DNA of 61,916 nt. Source: Nitrospirota bacterium. Lineage in GTDB: Bacteria > Nitrospirota > JACRHL01. Numbering within the stretch: the stretch's first letter is position 1; every line of letters begins with the position of its first letter. Location of the stretch: positions 1 to 61,916 of the forward strand of contig JAOUFN010000015.1 in assembly GCA_029858285.1 (NCBI GenBank). Reading direction: 5' to 3'. The notes under the pieces are model-generated. The model was not told the DNA's origin, did not search any database, and saw nothing but the letters and a program-made list of their open reading frames with translations. The translations under genes were made by a program, and so were the position numbers. Of this stretch, positions 7,717 to 17,027 are shown piece by piece.

Positions 7717-9000
7717 ATGCTGACCTATCTGCGCATTCTTCGGGAAGACCGGGACATCCTGGTCTCCTTCATGGCCATTCTGGTGGGGCTGCTCACCGGT
7801 TTTGCCGTGGTGCTGTTCACCCGCATGATCGAGGCGGTGCAGACCATCCTGCTGGGTTCCGGCGACCCCATCGTGCTGGCCGGCGGCATGCCCTGGTGGC
7901 AGGTGCTGCTGCTGCCGGTGCTGGGGGGCGGGCTGGTGGCCCTGCTGTTTCCGTTCATCCCCAAACACATCCGCATGTATGGCGTGGGCGAGGTGATCGA
8001 GACCCTGCACGAGCAGGAACGTCACCCCCTGAACCCCCGTGCGGCGTTTTTCAAGCTCGGCGGCGCCAGCATCACCATCGGCTCCGGCGGCGCCCTGGGC
8101 AAGGAAGGGCCCAGCGTCGAAATGGGCGCGGTGATCGGCGACTGGGTGGTAAAACTGTTCCGCATCCCCCCGGACATGCGCGACGAGGTAAAGGTCATCA
8201 TGATCGGCAGCGGCGCGGCGGCGGCCATTGCTGCGGTGTTCAATTCGCCCTTCGGCGGCGTGGCGTTCGCCATGGAGGTGATCCTGTCTCAGATGCACCT
8301 GCGCATCTCCAGCCCCATCTTTCTGGCCTCCGCCACCGGCGCCATCGTGTCCACCACCTTCATCGGGCCGGACGTGGTGCACATTCCCGACTACCACTTC
8401 GTTTCCCTGTGGGAGGTGGGCACCTACCTGGGGCTGGCGGTGCTGGTGGCGGGGGTGGCCACGGCCTTCACCGGCACCCTGGCGGGCACCCGCCGCGCCT
8501 TCGACCGCATGCCGGTGCCGGAGTGGCTCAAGCCGGTGCTGGGGGGGGCGCTGGTGGGGGGATGTCTGGTCTATTTTCCCCACGTCTACGGCACCGGCGT
8601 GGAGGCCATCGCCCACACCCTGAACGAGGATTTTCCCTGGCAGATCCTGCTGGTGCTGATGGCGGTCAAGCTGCTGGCGACCGCCGTCACCCTGGGTTCA
8701 CGGGGCTTTGGCGGCCTGTTTGGCCCGGCGCTGTTCATGGGGGCGCTCACCGGCGGCGCCTATGGCGCCCTGGTGCACCGCCTGCTGCCCACCGTCACCG
8801 GCAGCAGCGGCGCCTACGCGGTGGTGGGCATGGGGGCGGTGCTGGGCACCGTGGCCCACGCCCCGATTACCGCCACGGTGATCATCTTCGACTTCACCCA
8901 CGACTATCACATGATTCTGCCGGTGGCGGTGGTCACCCTGGTCTCCACCTTCCTGTCGGTCAAGTCCCGCATCCGTTCCATCTACCAGGTCCGGGGCTGA
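7717..9000 (+). CDS. ClC-family chloride channel / Cl-/H+ antiporter
   Basis: 427 residues with around ten hydrophobic helices and no CBS domain. Diagnostic ClC motifs are present: GKEGPSVEMG (gating glutamate) at about residues 128-137 and GSRGFGGLFGPALFMG near residue 327. At the position of the usual GSGIP selectivity filter the sequence reads YGVGEVIE, so the central serine is replaced by valine; this could change anion preference. The protein sits in the inner membrane. It follows the ExbB/D operon by 21 bases on the same strand, but no functional link is apparent. Confidence 0.9.
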   Translation: MLTYLRILREDRDILVSFMAILVGLLTGFAVVLFTRMIEAVQTILLGSGDPIVLAGGMPWWQVLLLPVLGGGLVALLFPFIPKHIRMYGVGEVIETLHEQERHPLNPRAAFFKLGGASITIGSGGALGKEGPSVEMGAVIGDWVVKLFRIPPDMRDEVKVIMIGSGAAAAIAAVFNSPFGGVAFAMEVILSQMHLRISSPIFLASATGAIVSTTFIGPDVVHIPDYHFVSLWEVGTYLGLAVLVAGVATAFTGTLAGTRRAFDRMPVPEWLKPVLGGALVGGCLVYFPHVYGTGVEAIAHTLNEDFPWQILLVLMAVKLLATAVTLGSRGFGGLFGPALFMGALTGGAYGALVHRLLPTVTGSSGAYAVVGMGAVLGTVAHAPITATVIIFDFTHDYHMILPVAVVTLVSTFLSVKSRIRSIYQVRG

Positions 9001-9004
9001 CCCC

Positions 9005-9049
9005 TTAAAAACGCCAAAGGCCCGCCCCCCTTTGGTGAGGGGCGGGCCT
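9005..9049 (-). terminator. Terminator of the minor-pilin operon
   Basis: A perfect 11-bp stem (9018-9028 with 9039-9049) followed on the minus strand by a T-run (TTGGCGTTTTTAAG). It lies 30 bases past the last pilin gene; the stem can also mark the 3' end of the ClC transcript on the plus strand. Confidence 0.75.
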
Positions 9050-9079
9050 GTGCTGGCCGTTCCGGTTGGCCGTTCGCGC

Positions 9080-10624
9080 CTACAGGCGGCGCCACTGGCC
9101 GATTTCGTAACGCGGGCGCACCACCGTGGTGTCGATGGGGTGAAACTTGATTTTCACGTGGCCGCCGGTGTTCGAGGTGAACACGCCACCCGGCACAAAC
9201 ACCATGCCATAGATGTTCAGGTTGCCGCCGTTGATGTTGGCGTTGCCACCGGTAATGGCGTTGTTGTAGAGAGAGACGCTGCCCAACTGGATCAGGCCAA
9301 AGACGTCCAGATCGTCGTTCACGTCCATCTTGTTGTTGTTTCTGACCACCAGACTGAGGCGGTCGAGTTTGTCGGTGTCCTGCAACGGGTTGTCCATGCC
9401 GTTTTTCGCCAGGAACTTGCCGTTGATGAGAATACCGGAATCCGCGATCACCAGGCCCACACCCGTGTAGTAGCACGGGAGACAGGTTTTACCAATAGTG
9501 AAGCCGCCATTCACATACATGACGGCCCCCTTGGTGGGGTCTACGGCCTTGGAGTTCCAGTCTATCAGCCCGGGAACGCCTAAATTGTTGTACACCATGG
9601 TGTTTTGCAGCGCAAAATCCGTTCTGGCGCCGACCTTCCAGTCCGCGTGGAGCACATAGCTATCGATGTCCTCCTGGGTGATGATGGTCTTGCGCAGGGT
9701 TGCCAGCAGGCACAAGTCCGCCACCCCCGGAGACACGCCCTGTGTTACGGTGCCCTTGACGATGCCCGTGCCGGAAACAGTGCCCCCCGCCACCACCGAA
9801 CCATCCACCGCATAAGGGAGTGCGCCGCTGGACAGGTCCGCGTTTTTTTCCGCGTACACGTTGCCGCCCAGGACGTCACCCGTCACCGGATCGGTAACCG
9901 AGATCACGGCGCTATTGGCGTTGAACGACACGTTGTTGCGGGAAAACACGTCGCCGCCTTTGATGAACGTGTCGGCCGCCGGAACGCCGCCCGCAGCCGG
10001 GGCCCCCAGGTCGAGCTGCAGGCTGCCGCCAAACATGTCGCCATAGACTTCGGTGCCGCCCTTGCTCTTCAGGGAGTAGTTGCCGCAGCCCATGGTGGCA
10101 TATGTCCAGGAAGCGTAAGGAGCGGTACGCAGCACCGCTTCCACCGTCACCTTGGTGTTGGGGCTGGAGGTCACCGTGCCGGTGGAGGCCACCAGGTAAT
10201 AGCCATTCACCGGTTTGTTCTTCTCGATGGTCACGGCATAGCTGGTGCCGGTATTGGCTCCGAAAGAGGTGGCGAAAGCGTCCGGGGTGGTGGTGCCCGC
10301 GAGGACGAACACACGCACCGGACCTGTGGCGCCCTTGGTTTGGTCCTCGGCCCAGAACAGGGTGTCGTTCATGGTTGCGATCACGCGGCCCAGCCCCGAA
10401 TCGGCGGCATAGAACGCCCGGTTCTGCTGGTAGCTGTTGCCGGCGATGGAAAGTTCGGTGCGGCTCAGGGTAGTCCCCATGACACCCATGACCGTCACCA
10501 GGACGAGGATCCACATGGCCACCACCAGCACCACGCCGCTTTCGTCCACGGCCAGCCGCCGAACGGCGGCCGGAACGGTGTTCCAGGCGGTGCCAACCTT
10601 GCGCTGTGTCTGCTGACGGTTCAT
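9080..10624 (-). CDS. PilX-type pilus assembly protein with a long C-terminal extension
   Basis: 514 residues from ATG 10624, with AGGAGGAA upstream; a longer frame exists but lacks a better site. Residues 30-75 match the PilX N-terminal domain: ESGVVLVVAMWILVLVTVMG, then TTLSRTELSIAGNSYQQNRA and FYAADSGLGR. PilX proteins are minor components that help type IV pili assemble or mediate adhesion. Usual PilX proteins are about 170-200 residues; here a Gly/Asn/Val-rich region of more than 300 residues follows, with repeat-like segments (NANINGGNLNIYGMVFV) suggestive of a beta-solenoid. It is the last gene of the operon. No PilY1 gene accompanies it. Confidence 0.8.
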   Translation of the reverse strand: MNRQQTQRKVGTAWNTVPAAVRRLAVDESGVVLVVAMWILVLVTVMGVMGTTLSRTELSIAGNSYQQNRAFYAADSGLGRVIATMNDTLFWAEDQTKGATGPVRVFVLAGTTTPDAFATSFGANTGTSYAVTIEKNKPVNGYYLVASTGTVTSSPNTKVTVEAVLRTAPYASWTYATMGCGNYSLKSKGGTEVYGDMFGGSLQLDLGAPAAGGVPAADTFIKGGDVFSRNNVSFNANSAVISVTDPVTGDVLGGNVYAEKNADLSSGALPYAVDGSVVAGGTVSGTGIVKGTVTQGVSPGVADLCLLATLRKTIITQEDIDSYVLHADWKVGARTDFALQNTMVYNNLGVPGLIDWNSKAVDPTKGAVMYVNGGFTIGKTCLPCYYTGVGLVIADSGILINGKFLAKNGMDNPLQDTDKLDRLSLVVRNNNKMDVNDDLDVFGLIQLGSVSLYNNAITGGNANINGGNLNIYGMVFVPGGVFTSNTGGHVKIKFHPIDTTVVRPRYEIGQWRRL

Positions 10625-10684
10625 GTGTCTTCCTCCTGCCTTCATTCTGTCCCGGTCCGGGAATTTGCCCGGTTTCCGGTCACC

Positions 10685-10705
10685 GCCACGGAAAAATTCC
10701 GTGGC
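10685..10705 (-). other. Intercistronic hairpin between pilW and pilX
   Basis: A perfect 9-bp stem, GCCACGGAA with TTCCGTGGC, around a 3-base loop lies in the 109-base gap between the two pilin genes. It has no T-run and may act in RNA processing or stability rather than termination. Confidence 0.4.
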
Positions 10706-10733
10706 GCATCAAGTCGTCCGCCCTTCTGCGGGC

Positions 10734-11645
10734 CTAGAACGGGAACTGGTACGGCTCAATCCCCAGGTTGCGAACGGTCACATCCTGGGTCAGTGTCACC
10801 CGCCGGTAGTTGTCTCCCTTGACGGGGTGTTTATAGCTCTTGTCCGGCCTCGGGGCACGCACTGTCACACTGAAGCGGTAAGTGTCCGGACGCCCGCCGA
10901 TGGGGTCGATATTCCCCGTCAGAGTGGTGGTCACCCCCGACACCTGGAAGTCCTCCACGTTGTCCGACAGGACGGTGGTGCCGTCGTCGTCCACACGCTC
11001 CAGCGTGGAGCCTGTCAGCCGATAGGTGATCACCTCCACGCCCGCCACTTCCACGCCTGCGGCTTCGGGAAAACTGAACGCCGAGGTTTTCTTGTTGAAC
11101 AGGATCATGTCCACGGTCAGTACGTCGGTGGGCAATCCAGCGGAAATCTTGCCCACCGCGAAGTTGTTGATCACAAAAATATCGTTCCCCGTGTCCAGAA
11201 TTTTCCCGCCGCCCGCCGCCACGGTCATTTGGGTGGCGCCTTTGGCCACACCCACAGCCAGTGTGGTGGTGCGGTTTTCCACACGGGCGAACTTGAACTG
11301 GTCGGGCGCGCCCGCCGCCCCCTGAATCATCAGTGGGTTGGTGACCAATTCCGGGTTCGCGGTAAACCAGTATTTGCATGCCCCGCACCCCGCCACCGGG
11401 GTAAGGTTCTGGGACGGCGTGCCATAACGCGCCATCTGCACCTCGAAAGCCAGCAGGTCCAGCACGGCGCGGGCCTCGTTCTGCATGTCGGTCACCTGTT
11501 CCTGGACCAGGTATGCCTTGTTCTGGTGGATGAAGGTCTCGAACACCATGCCGATCATAAACATGCTGATGGTCATGGCGATCATCACCTCGATCAGCGT
11601 GAAACCGATCTGCGACCGCGATACGAATGGGTCATGCGTAGCCAT
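10734..11645 (-). CDS. pilW: Type IV pilus minor pilin PilW
   Basis: 303 residues. A short basic leader ends at G before FTLIEVMIAMTISMFMIGMV, the type III prepilin motif with Glu at mature position 5, cut and methylated by PilD. The length, the PilW-like central region (QVTDMQNEARAVLDLLAFEVQMARY) and the position between pilV and pilX support PilW. Minor pilins prime pilus assembly at the inner membrane and sit at the tip. It starts 3 bases after the pilV stop, showing tight coupling. Two cysteines (GCGAC) lie near residue 93. Confidence 0.88.
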   Translation of the reverse strand: MATHDPFVSRSQIGFTLIEVMIAMTISMFMIGMVFETFIHQNKAYLVQEQVTDMQNEARAVLDLLAFEVQMARYGTPSQNLTPVAGCGACKYWFTANPELVTNPLMIQGAAGAPDQFKFARVENRTTTLAVGVAKGATQMTVAAGGGKILDTGNDIFVINNFAVGKISAGLPTDVLTVDMILFNKKTSAFSFPEAAGVEVAGVEVITYRLTGSTLERVDDDGTTVLSDNVEDFQVSGVTTTLTGNIDPIGGRPDTYRFSVTVRAPRPDKSYKHPVKGDNYRRVTLTQDVTVRNLGIEPYQFPF

Positions 11646-11648
11646 GGT

Positions 11649-12083
11649 TCAATTGCTCACTCCATCTGCCGTAACATAAGTGTGGCCACCCATCCGCACG
11701 GAATGCTCCTTGCCCTTGTCCATCCAGAAAACCTGGACCGTGACGGTGATTGAATACCCCACCGGCGAGCCGTAGACCGGGGAGACAGTCAACCTGTAAG
11801 CCGGGTACCCCGGCATCGAACCGTAGGGGTAGGACATGCCGGCGGGCGGCAGGTAGGCGTTGTACAGGGCGTTACGCTGGCTGAAGATGTGGCCCAGTTC
11901 CATCCAGCGCTGCATCTCCATTTCGGCAAGCTGATTGGCAACGGTAATGTTCCTGGCCATCTTGTTGCCCCGGATGGTGGACGCCACCATGCCGCTGGCC
12001 CCCAGAATCCCGATGGACAGGATGGCCACGGTGATCATCACCTCAACCAGGGTAAAACCCGCTTGTTTGCGTTGACGCCACAT
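11649..12083 (-). CDS. pilV: Type IV pilus modification protein / minor pilin PilV
   Basis: 144 residues with a basic leader and the prepilin segment GFTLVEVMITVAILSIGIL, including Glu5 of the mature protein. The segment SIGILGASGM with the following helix is typical of PilV. It belongs to the priming minor-pilin complex together with FimT/GspH, PilW and PilX. It starts 13 bases after the upstream prepilin gene. The C-terminal part is a small beta-rich domain. Confidence 0.87.
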   Translation of the reverse strand: MWRQRKQAGFTLVEVMITVAILSIGILGASGMVASTIRGNKMARNITVANQLAEMEMQRWMELGHIFSQRNALYNAYLPPAGMSYPYGSMPGYPAYRLTVSPVYGSPVGYSITVTVQVFWMDKGKEHSVRMGGHTYVTADGVSN

Positions 12084-12096
12084 AAAACAGAACTCC

Positions 12097-12804
12097 TTAC
12101 AACACCCAGGCGGCGCCGTCCCAGCGATACACCCGCGACCCGCCGGATACGGACAGCACCCGAATGCACACGGTTTCCGTAACCACGCCCTTTACGACAG
12201 AGGACAGATACACCGCGCCGGGGTTGTACAGCAGCGCGCCACCTGCGGCGCTGGCCACGGACTGGCCCCGGCTGTTGTACACCGCCGTGCTGTTATTGAA
12301 ATTCACTGCCAGCAGCCCCCCGCCCGACGGGCAGGGCGTGGCCACGCCGCCATTGCTGATGACCACATCCGGCGTCCGGATCTTCAGGTCGACGATGGTA
12401 TTCATGACCACCCCGACGTAGTTGCCGGGAAGGGCCGAGCTCTTGACGACGGCGGTGGAACAGTCCACTTCCGCCGGTTTGGTAACGCGTGCCACCGCAT
12501 ATTTGCTGTTGGCCACGTCGAAGCAGACGAAATACGGCAGCCCCTCGCGGATGGCCTGTGAGCGCGCGACGCGGAAATCCATCACCAGGTTGCGTGCCGC
12601 GCCCATCAAGTGCTTGTGGGGCATGCTGGTGACGATGTGCGCCGACGCAATGCTGACGCCAATGCCGATGATCGCCACGGTTATCATCAACTCGACCAGC
12701 GTGAAGCCACGCTGCCCGGCAGGCCCGGACAGCCATCCAGACCAGCGCCGGGGACGCTCCGCCCGGAGGCTGTGGTCTGCGGTGGTTGCGGTCGTTGTGG
12801 TCAT
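12097..12804 (-). CDS. FimT/GspH-like minor prepilin, first gene of the operon
   Basis: 235 residues from ATG 12804 with GAGGTAG upstream. The prepilin site QRGFTLVELMITVAIIGIG lies unusually far in: the leader before the cleavage glycine is about 33 residues, against 6-15 in most type IV pilins. Residues 50-85 (AARNLVMDFRVARSQAIREG) match the GspH/FimT family. It is a putative nucleator of the minor-pilin tip. A start further downstream is not available, so the long leader seems real. Transcription probably begins at the sigma-54 promoter near 12901. Confidence 0.82.
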   Translation of the reverse strand: MTTTTATTADHSLRAERPRRWSGWLSGPAGQRGFTLVELMITVAIIGIGVSIASAHIVTSMPHKHLMGAARNLVMDFRVARSQAIREGLPYFVCFDVANSKYAVARVTKPAEVDCSTAVVKSSALPGNYVGVVMNTIVDLKIRTPDVVISNGGVATPCPSGGGLLAVNFNNSTAVYNSRGQSVASAAGGALLYNPGAVYLSSVVKGVVTETVCIRVLSVSGGSRVYRWDGAAWVL

Positions 12805-12871
12805 GACATCTACCTCGGATAAGTCAATCGGATAAATCAAGTGGACTCGTGGCCGGCTCCGGCCCCGTCAA

Positions 12872-12904
12872 TCTCTTTTCCCTCTCTTTTCCCTCTCTTT
12901 TCCC
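12872..12904 (-). repeat. Three tandem copies of an 11-bp unit in the pilin leader
   Basis: Three exact copies of TCTCTTTTCCC on the plus strand, so the pilin mRNA would carry GGGAAAAGAGA in tandem. Each junction gives AGGGA, fitting the ANGGA core bound by CsrA/RsmA proteins. The predicted start of transcription falls in the first copy. Confidence 0.8.
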
Positions 12905-12911
12905 TTGATGA

Positions 12912-12927
12912 AGCAACTCATGTACCA
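12912..12927 (-). promoter_or_regulatory. Sigma-54 promoter of the minor-pilin operon
   Basis: Read on the minus strand: TGGTAC, five bases, TTGCT, one mismatch from the consensus with the essential GG and GC kept. It would give a leader of about 97 bases before ATG 12804. RpoN control of pilin genes is well known in Pseudomonas and others. Confidence 0.65.
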
Positions 12928-13183
12928 AGCTCCGGGAGCTGCCGATATCGCTCTGATTTAAATGCGTTTTTACTTTTTCCACGGCCCGCGTTCCCTATCC
13001 GTTGCTTCCTCTGCCCGTGCAATTTTGCACATCTTGGGTAACTGGCAACCCAACGAGGAGCAACCCACCCGGCGGCACGCCGCGGGACTCCGGGTCCTAT
13101 CGGTCGATTTGATGTGAATCTGGACAAAAAGCGTCCGGAGAAGACACCCGGAAGGGGGTGCCGGACGCCCGTGCGGCGGGTAT

Positions 13184-13216
13184 GCCCCCGGACGCCGGAA
13201 GGCGGCGTCCGGGGGC
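13184..13216 (-). terminator. Strong hairpin downstream of cmk
   Basis: A perfect 13-bp GC stem (13184-13196 with 13204-13216) and a 7-base loop, 40 bases after the cmk stop. There is no T-run, so it may end the transcript with Rho's help or protect the 3' end. Confidence 0.45.
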
Positions 13217-13256
13217 CAAGGGTCAAGGACTGTAGCGGGGGATCGGCAGCGGGGGA

Positions 13257-13931
13257 TCAGCCGTGGGGAATGAGGCTCAGGAGGTGTTCCACCACGGCCT
13301 CGAAGGGGAGCATGGACGAATCCACCCGCACCGCGTCCGCTGCGGGTTTGAGGGGCGCCACGGCACGTCCCGCGTCGGCCTCGTCGCGGGCTACGACTTC
13401 CTTCAGGGTGGCCTCGTAGGTGACCGCCTCGCCCCGGGCGGCGAGTTCCTCGAAGCGGCGGCGCGCCCGCACCTCGGGAGAGGCGGTGAGGAAGATTTTA
13501 AGGTCGGCGTCCGGCAATACCACCGTGCCGATGTCGCGGCCGTCGAGAATCACCCCGCCCTGCGCGGCCGCCTCGCGCTGCAGGGCAAGCAGGCTCTGGC
13601 GCACGCACGGCCGGGCGGCCACCGCCGAGGCCAGCAAGGACACCTGAGGGGTGCGGATGTGGTCGCTCACGTCGGTGCCGTCCACCCGCACCCGTGTGGC
13701 GCCGTCGGGGCCGGTGGCGATTTCCACCCGCAGCGACCGGCACAGGGTTTCCATGGCGGCGCCGTCGGCGGGGTCCACCCCGGCCTCACGGGCCTTCCAG
13801 CCGATGGCCCGGTAGAGGGCGCCGGTGTCCAGATAGACCAGCCCGGCACGGCGCGCCACCTCGCGGCAAACGCTGCTTTTGCCCGCGCCGGAAGGGCCAT
13901 CCACAGCCACCACGGGGCGGCGTTCAGGCAC
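13257..13931 (-). CDS. cmk: Cytidylate kinase
   Basis: 224 residues, the usual length. It phosphorylates CMP and dCMP with ATP in the cytoplasm. The P-loop GPSGAGKS is at residues 12-19, followed by YLDTGALYRA, the CMP-binding segment characteristic of the family, and DGRDIGTVV in the middle. The lid arginines appear in SPEVRARRRFEEL. The start overlaps the end of the MFS transporter gene by eight bases, so the two are coupled, with cmk downstream; cmk is more often beside rpsA or aroA. Confidence 0.96.
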   Translation of the reverse strand: MPERRPVVAVDGPSGAGKSSVCREVARRAGLVYLDTGALYRAIGWKAREAGVDPADGAAMETLCRSLRVEIATGPDGATRVRVDGTDVSDHIRTPQVSLLASAVAARPCVRQSLLALQREAAAQGGVILDGRDIGTVVLPDADLKIFLTASPEVRARRRFEELAARGEAVTYEATLKEVVARDEADAGRAVAPLKPAADAVRVDSSMLPFEAVVEHLLSLIPHG

Positions 13932-15282
13932 CCTGCCCTGCCCCGCGGGCCGCCGCGAAAATCTGCTCCACGGTAACCTGCCGCCCTACGAAGCGCACAT
14001 GCGCCTCGCCCTCCTCAATGAACAGGCGCACTCCGCCCACCCCTTCCAGGGCGGCAATGGCGCGTTCCACCAGGGCCGGATCGGCGCCCCCGGCCAAGGC
14101 CAGCGGCACCACCACCTGCCGGTACGGCACCGGGGCCGCCATGCCCCACGCCACCAGCAGCCACACCACGGTGGACGCAGCCAGAAAGCCAAACAGGTAC
14201 TGGGGGCCCACCCCCAGCAAAAAACCCCCGAACGCCCCGCCCACGAACGGCCCCAGGAACTGGGCGGTGTTAAACACCCCCACGCAGGTGCCACGCGCGC
14301 CGGTGGGGGCGAATTTGGTGACCAGAGACGGCAGGATCGGCTCCAGCATGTTGAAGCCGACAAAGAACACGAACAGCCCGATCACCGTGGCCGCATAGCC
14401 CCCGCCGCCGACGCCCAGCACCACGAACGACAGGGCCACGGTGGCGACCCCCAGGCGCATCACCTGACGGATTTTGCCCCTGGCTTCGGCCATGATGGTG
14501 GACGGCACCATGATGGCGAAGCTGAGCAGGATCACCGGCAGATAGACCTTCCACAGGTCGGGCCTGGGCAGATGGCTCGCAAGCATGCCGGGCACCGCCA
14601 CGAACACGGCGGTCATGGCCATGTGCAGCACAAACACCCCCAGGTTCAGGCGCAACAGTTCCGGCTGGGTGAGCACCCGGCGCAGATCGGCACCGGTCAG
14701 TTCCATGTCGCGGTGGTGGCGTTCCACCGGGGGCGACGGCACCACCAGCCACAGGTAGGGGACAGCCAGAAGCGCCAGCAGGGCCACCAGGGTGAAGATG
14801 CCGTCCAGCCCCACGCGGTGGGCCAGGGGCGGCGCCGCCACCAGGCTGACGGCGAAGCTGATGGCGATGGAACCGCCCAGCATGGCCATGGCGCGGGTGC
14901 GGTACTCCTCGCGGGTAAGATCGGCAATCATCGCGGTGATGGCCGAGGCGATGGCGCCACTGCCCTGCAACAGGCGTCCCCAGATCATCTGGTCCATGCT
15001 GGTGGCCTGGGCGCATACCCAGCTTCCGCCGGCAAACAGAAGCAACCCGAAGGTGATGACCGGCTTGCGCCCGAAACGGTCGCTGGCGGAGCCGAACAGC
15101 ACCCCCAGCAGCACCTGGGCCAGGCCGTACGCCCCCAAGGCAAAACCGACCTTGGCCGGGGTGGCGCCGGGCAGTTCCGCCGCATACAGGGCAAACACCG
15201 GTAACACCAGGAACAGTCCCAGCATGCGCAGCGAAAAAATGCCCGCCAGCGACGCGGCGGCGAGCCGTTCGGAGCGGTTCAT
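13924..15282 (-). CDS. MFS transporter with a C-terminal cytosolic domain (YajR-like)
   Basis: 452 residues from ATG 15282, preceded by a GGGGG-rich ribosome-binding site. Twelve hydrophobic helices and the MFS motif A region (GSASDRFGRKPVI) between helices 2 and 3 identify a drug/proton antiporter-type MFS protein of the inner membrane. After the last helix about 65 residues form a separate soluble domain (GVRLFIEEGEAHVRFVGRQV) that looks like the ferredoxin-fold YAM domain of E. coli YajR. The substrate is unknown. It is first in a two-gene unit with cmk. Confidence 0.87.
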   Translation of the reverse strand: MNRSERLAAASLAGIFSLRMLGLFLVLPVFALYAAELPGATPAKVGFALGAYGLAQVLLGVLFGSASDRFGRKPVITFGLLLFAGGSWVCAQATSMDQMIWGRLLQGSGAIASAITAMIADLTREEYRTRAMAMLGGSIAISFAVSLVAAPPLAHRVGLDGIFTLVALLALLAVPYLWLVVPSPPVERHHRDMELTGADLRRVLTQPELLRLNLGVFVLHMAMTAVFVAVPGMLASHLPRPDLWKVYLPVILLSFAIMVPSTIMAEARGKIRQVMRLGVATVALSFVVLGVGGGGYAATVIGLFVFFVGFNMLEPILPSLVTKFAPTGARGTCVGVFNTAQFLGPFVGGAFGGFLLGVGPQYLFGFLAASTVVWLLVAWGMAAPVPYRQVVVPLALAGGADPALVERAIAALEGVGGVRLFIEEGEAHVRFVGRQVTVEQIFAAARGAGQGA

Positions 15283-15479
15283 ACCGCCCCCACTTACCTG
15301 TTTATTGGACAAAGTCAGATCATCCGGAAAGCGGGTGGCCGCGCGGCCCCGTGCGGAACGCGGGGGTCGTCCACCCTGGTTGCGCGGTGCGCCGAATTAG
15401 ACCCCCGTCCCCCCGGCGGCGGCAACCCGGAATGCGTTCCCCGCCGCAGGTGGCGGGCCGAACCACCCGACGCCCCCCC

Positions 15480-15600
15480 CGCGATGAACCCGGCCGCGCC
15501 GTGGGTTTGCGCGAATACCGCCGGGGGGCGCCCCCCCCCCACCGCGATAAACCCGGCCGCGCCGTGGGTTTGCGCGAATACCGCCGGGGGCGCCCCCCCC
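15480..15600. repeat. Dispersed GC-rich repeat, two tandem copies
   Basis: Two copies 63 bases apart share a core running from CGCGAT(G/A)AACCCGG through GTGGGTTTGCGCGAATACC to a run of G and C. A diverged third copy stands at the right edge of the window (61864-61914). It looks like a REP-type intergenic element. Confidence 0.75.
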
Positions 15601-15608
15601 GCCGGCGG

Positions 15609-15638
15609 TTGACAGAAAGGCGTTTCTCTTGGTATTTT
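15609..15638 (+). promoter_or_regulatory. Sigma-70 promoter of the sulfur-carrier operon
   Basis: TTGACA at 15609-15614 and TATTTT at 15633-15638, separated by 18 bases, directly follow the repeat block and read toward the ThiS-cysteine synthase fusion. Confidence 0.6.
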
Positions 15639-15781
15639 CTAGCGATTCTTCTGCTCCAGATCGGGCCTGTTGTGACGGCATGTGGCGGCGGCGGGCAGAC
15701 GGCGCGCGGCGGGGCTATCGGAGCCGCGTGGCGCCGGGTCGCCACCCTATTATCGAGTTTGTGAGTCGGGTAATTTCCAAG

Positions 15782-16924
<1,143 letters not shown>

Positions 16925-17027
16925 CCACACCGTCTGGCCGGAACATCCGGCCGCAACATCCAGCCGTCCGGGGCGGGCTCGGCACTTCGCCTCCGCCCCC
17001 CGCGACAGACCACACAAGGGGCCGTAC

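Larger units (their letters stand above)
12805..13256. other. Intergenic region upstream of the pilin operon
   Basis: About 450 bases without a gene. It contains a triple 11-bp repeat, a sigma-54 promoter reading left into the pilin operon, an A/T-rich block at 12950-12975, and at its right end the hairpin downstream of cmk. Nothing else could be recognised. Confidence 0.6.
15283..15781. other. Regulatory and repeat-rich gap before the sulfur-carrier operon
   Basis: About 500 bases between divergent genes. It holds two copies of a dispersed 63-bp-period repeat (15480-15600) and a sigma-70 promoter (15609-15638), then a leader of about 140 bases before ATG 15782 in which I could not identify a known riboswitch. 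Confidence 0.6.
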
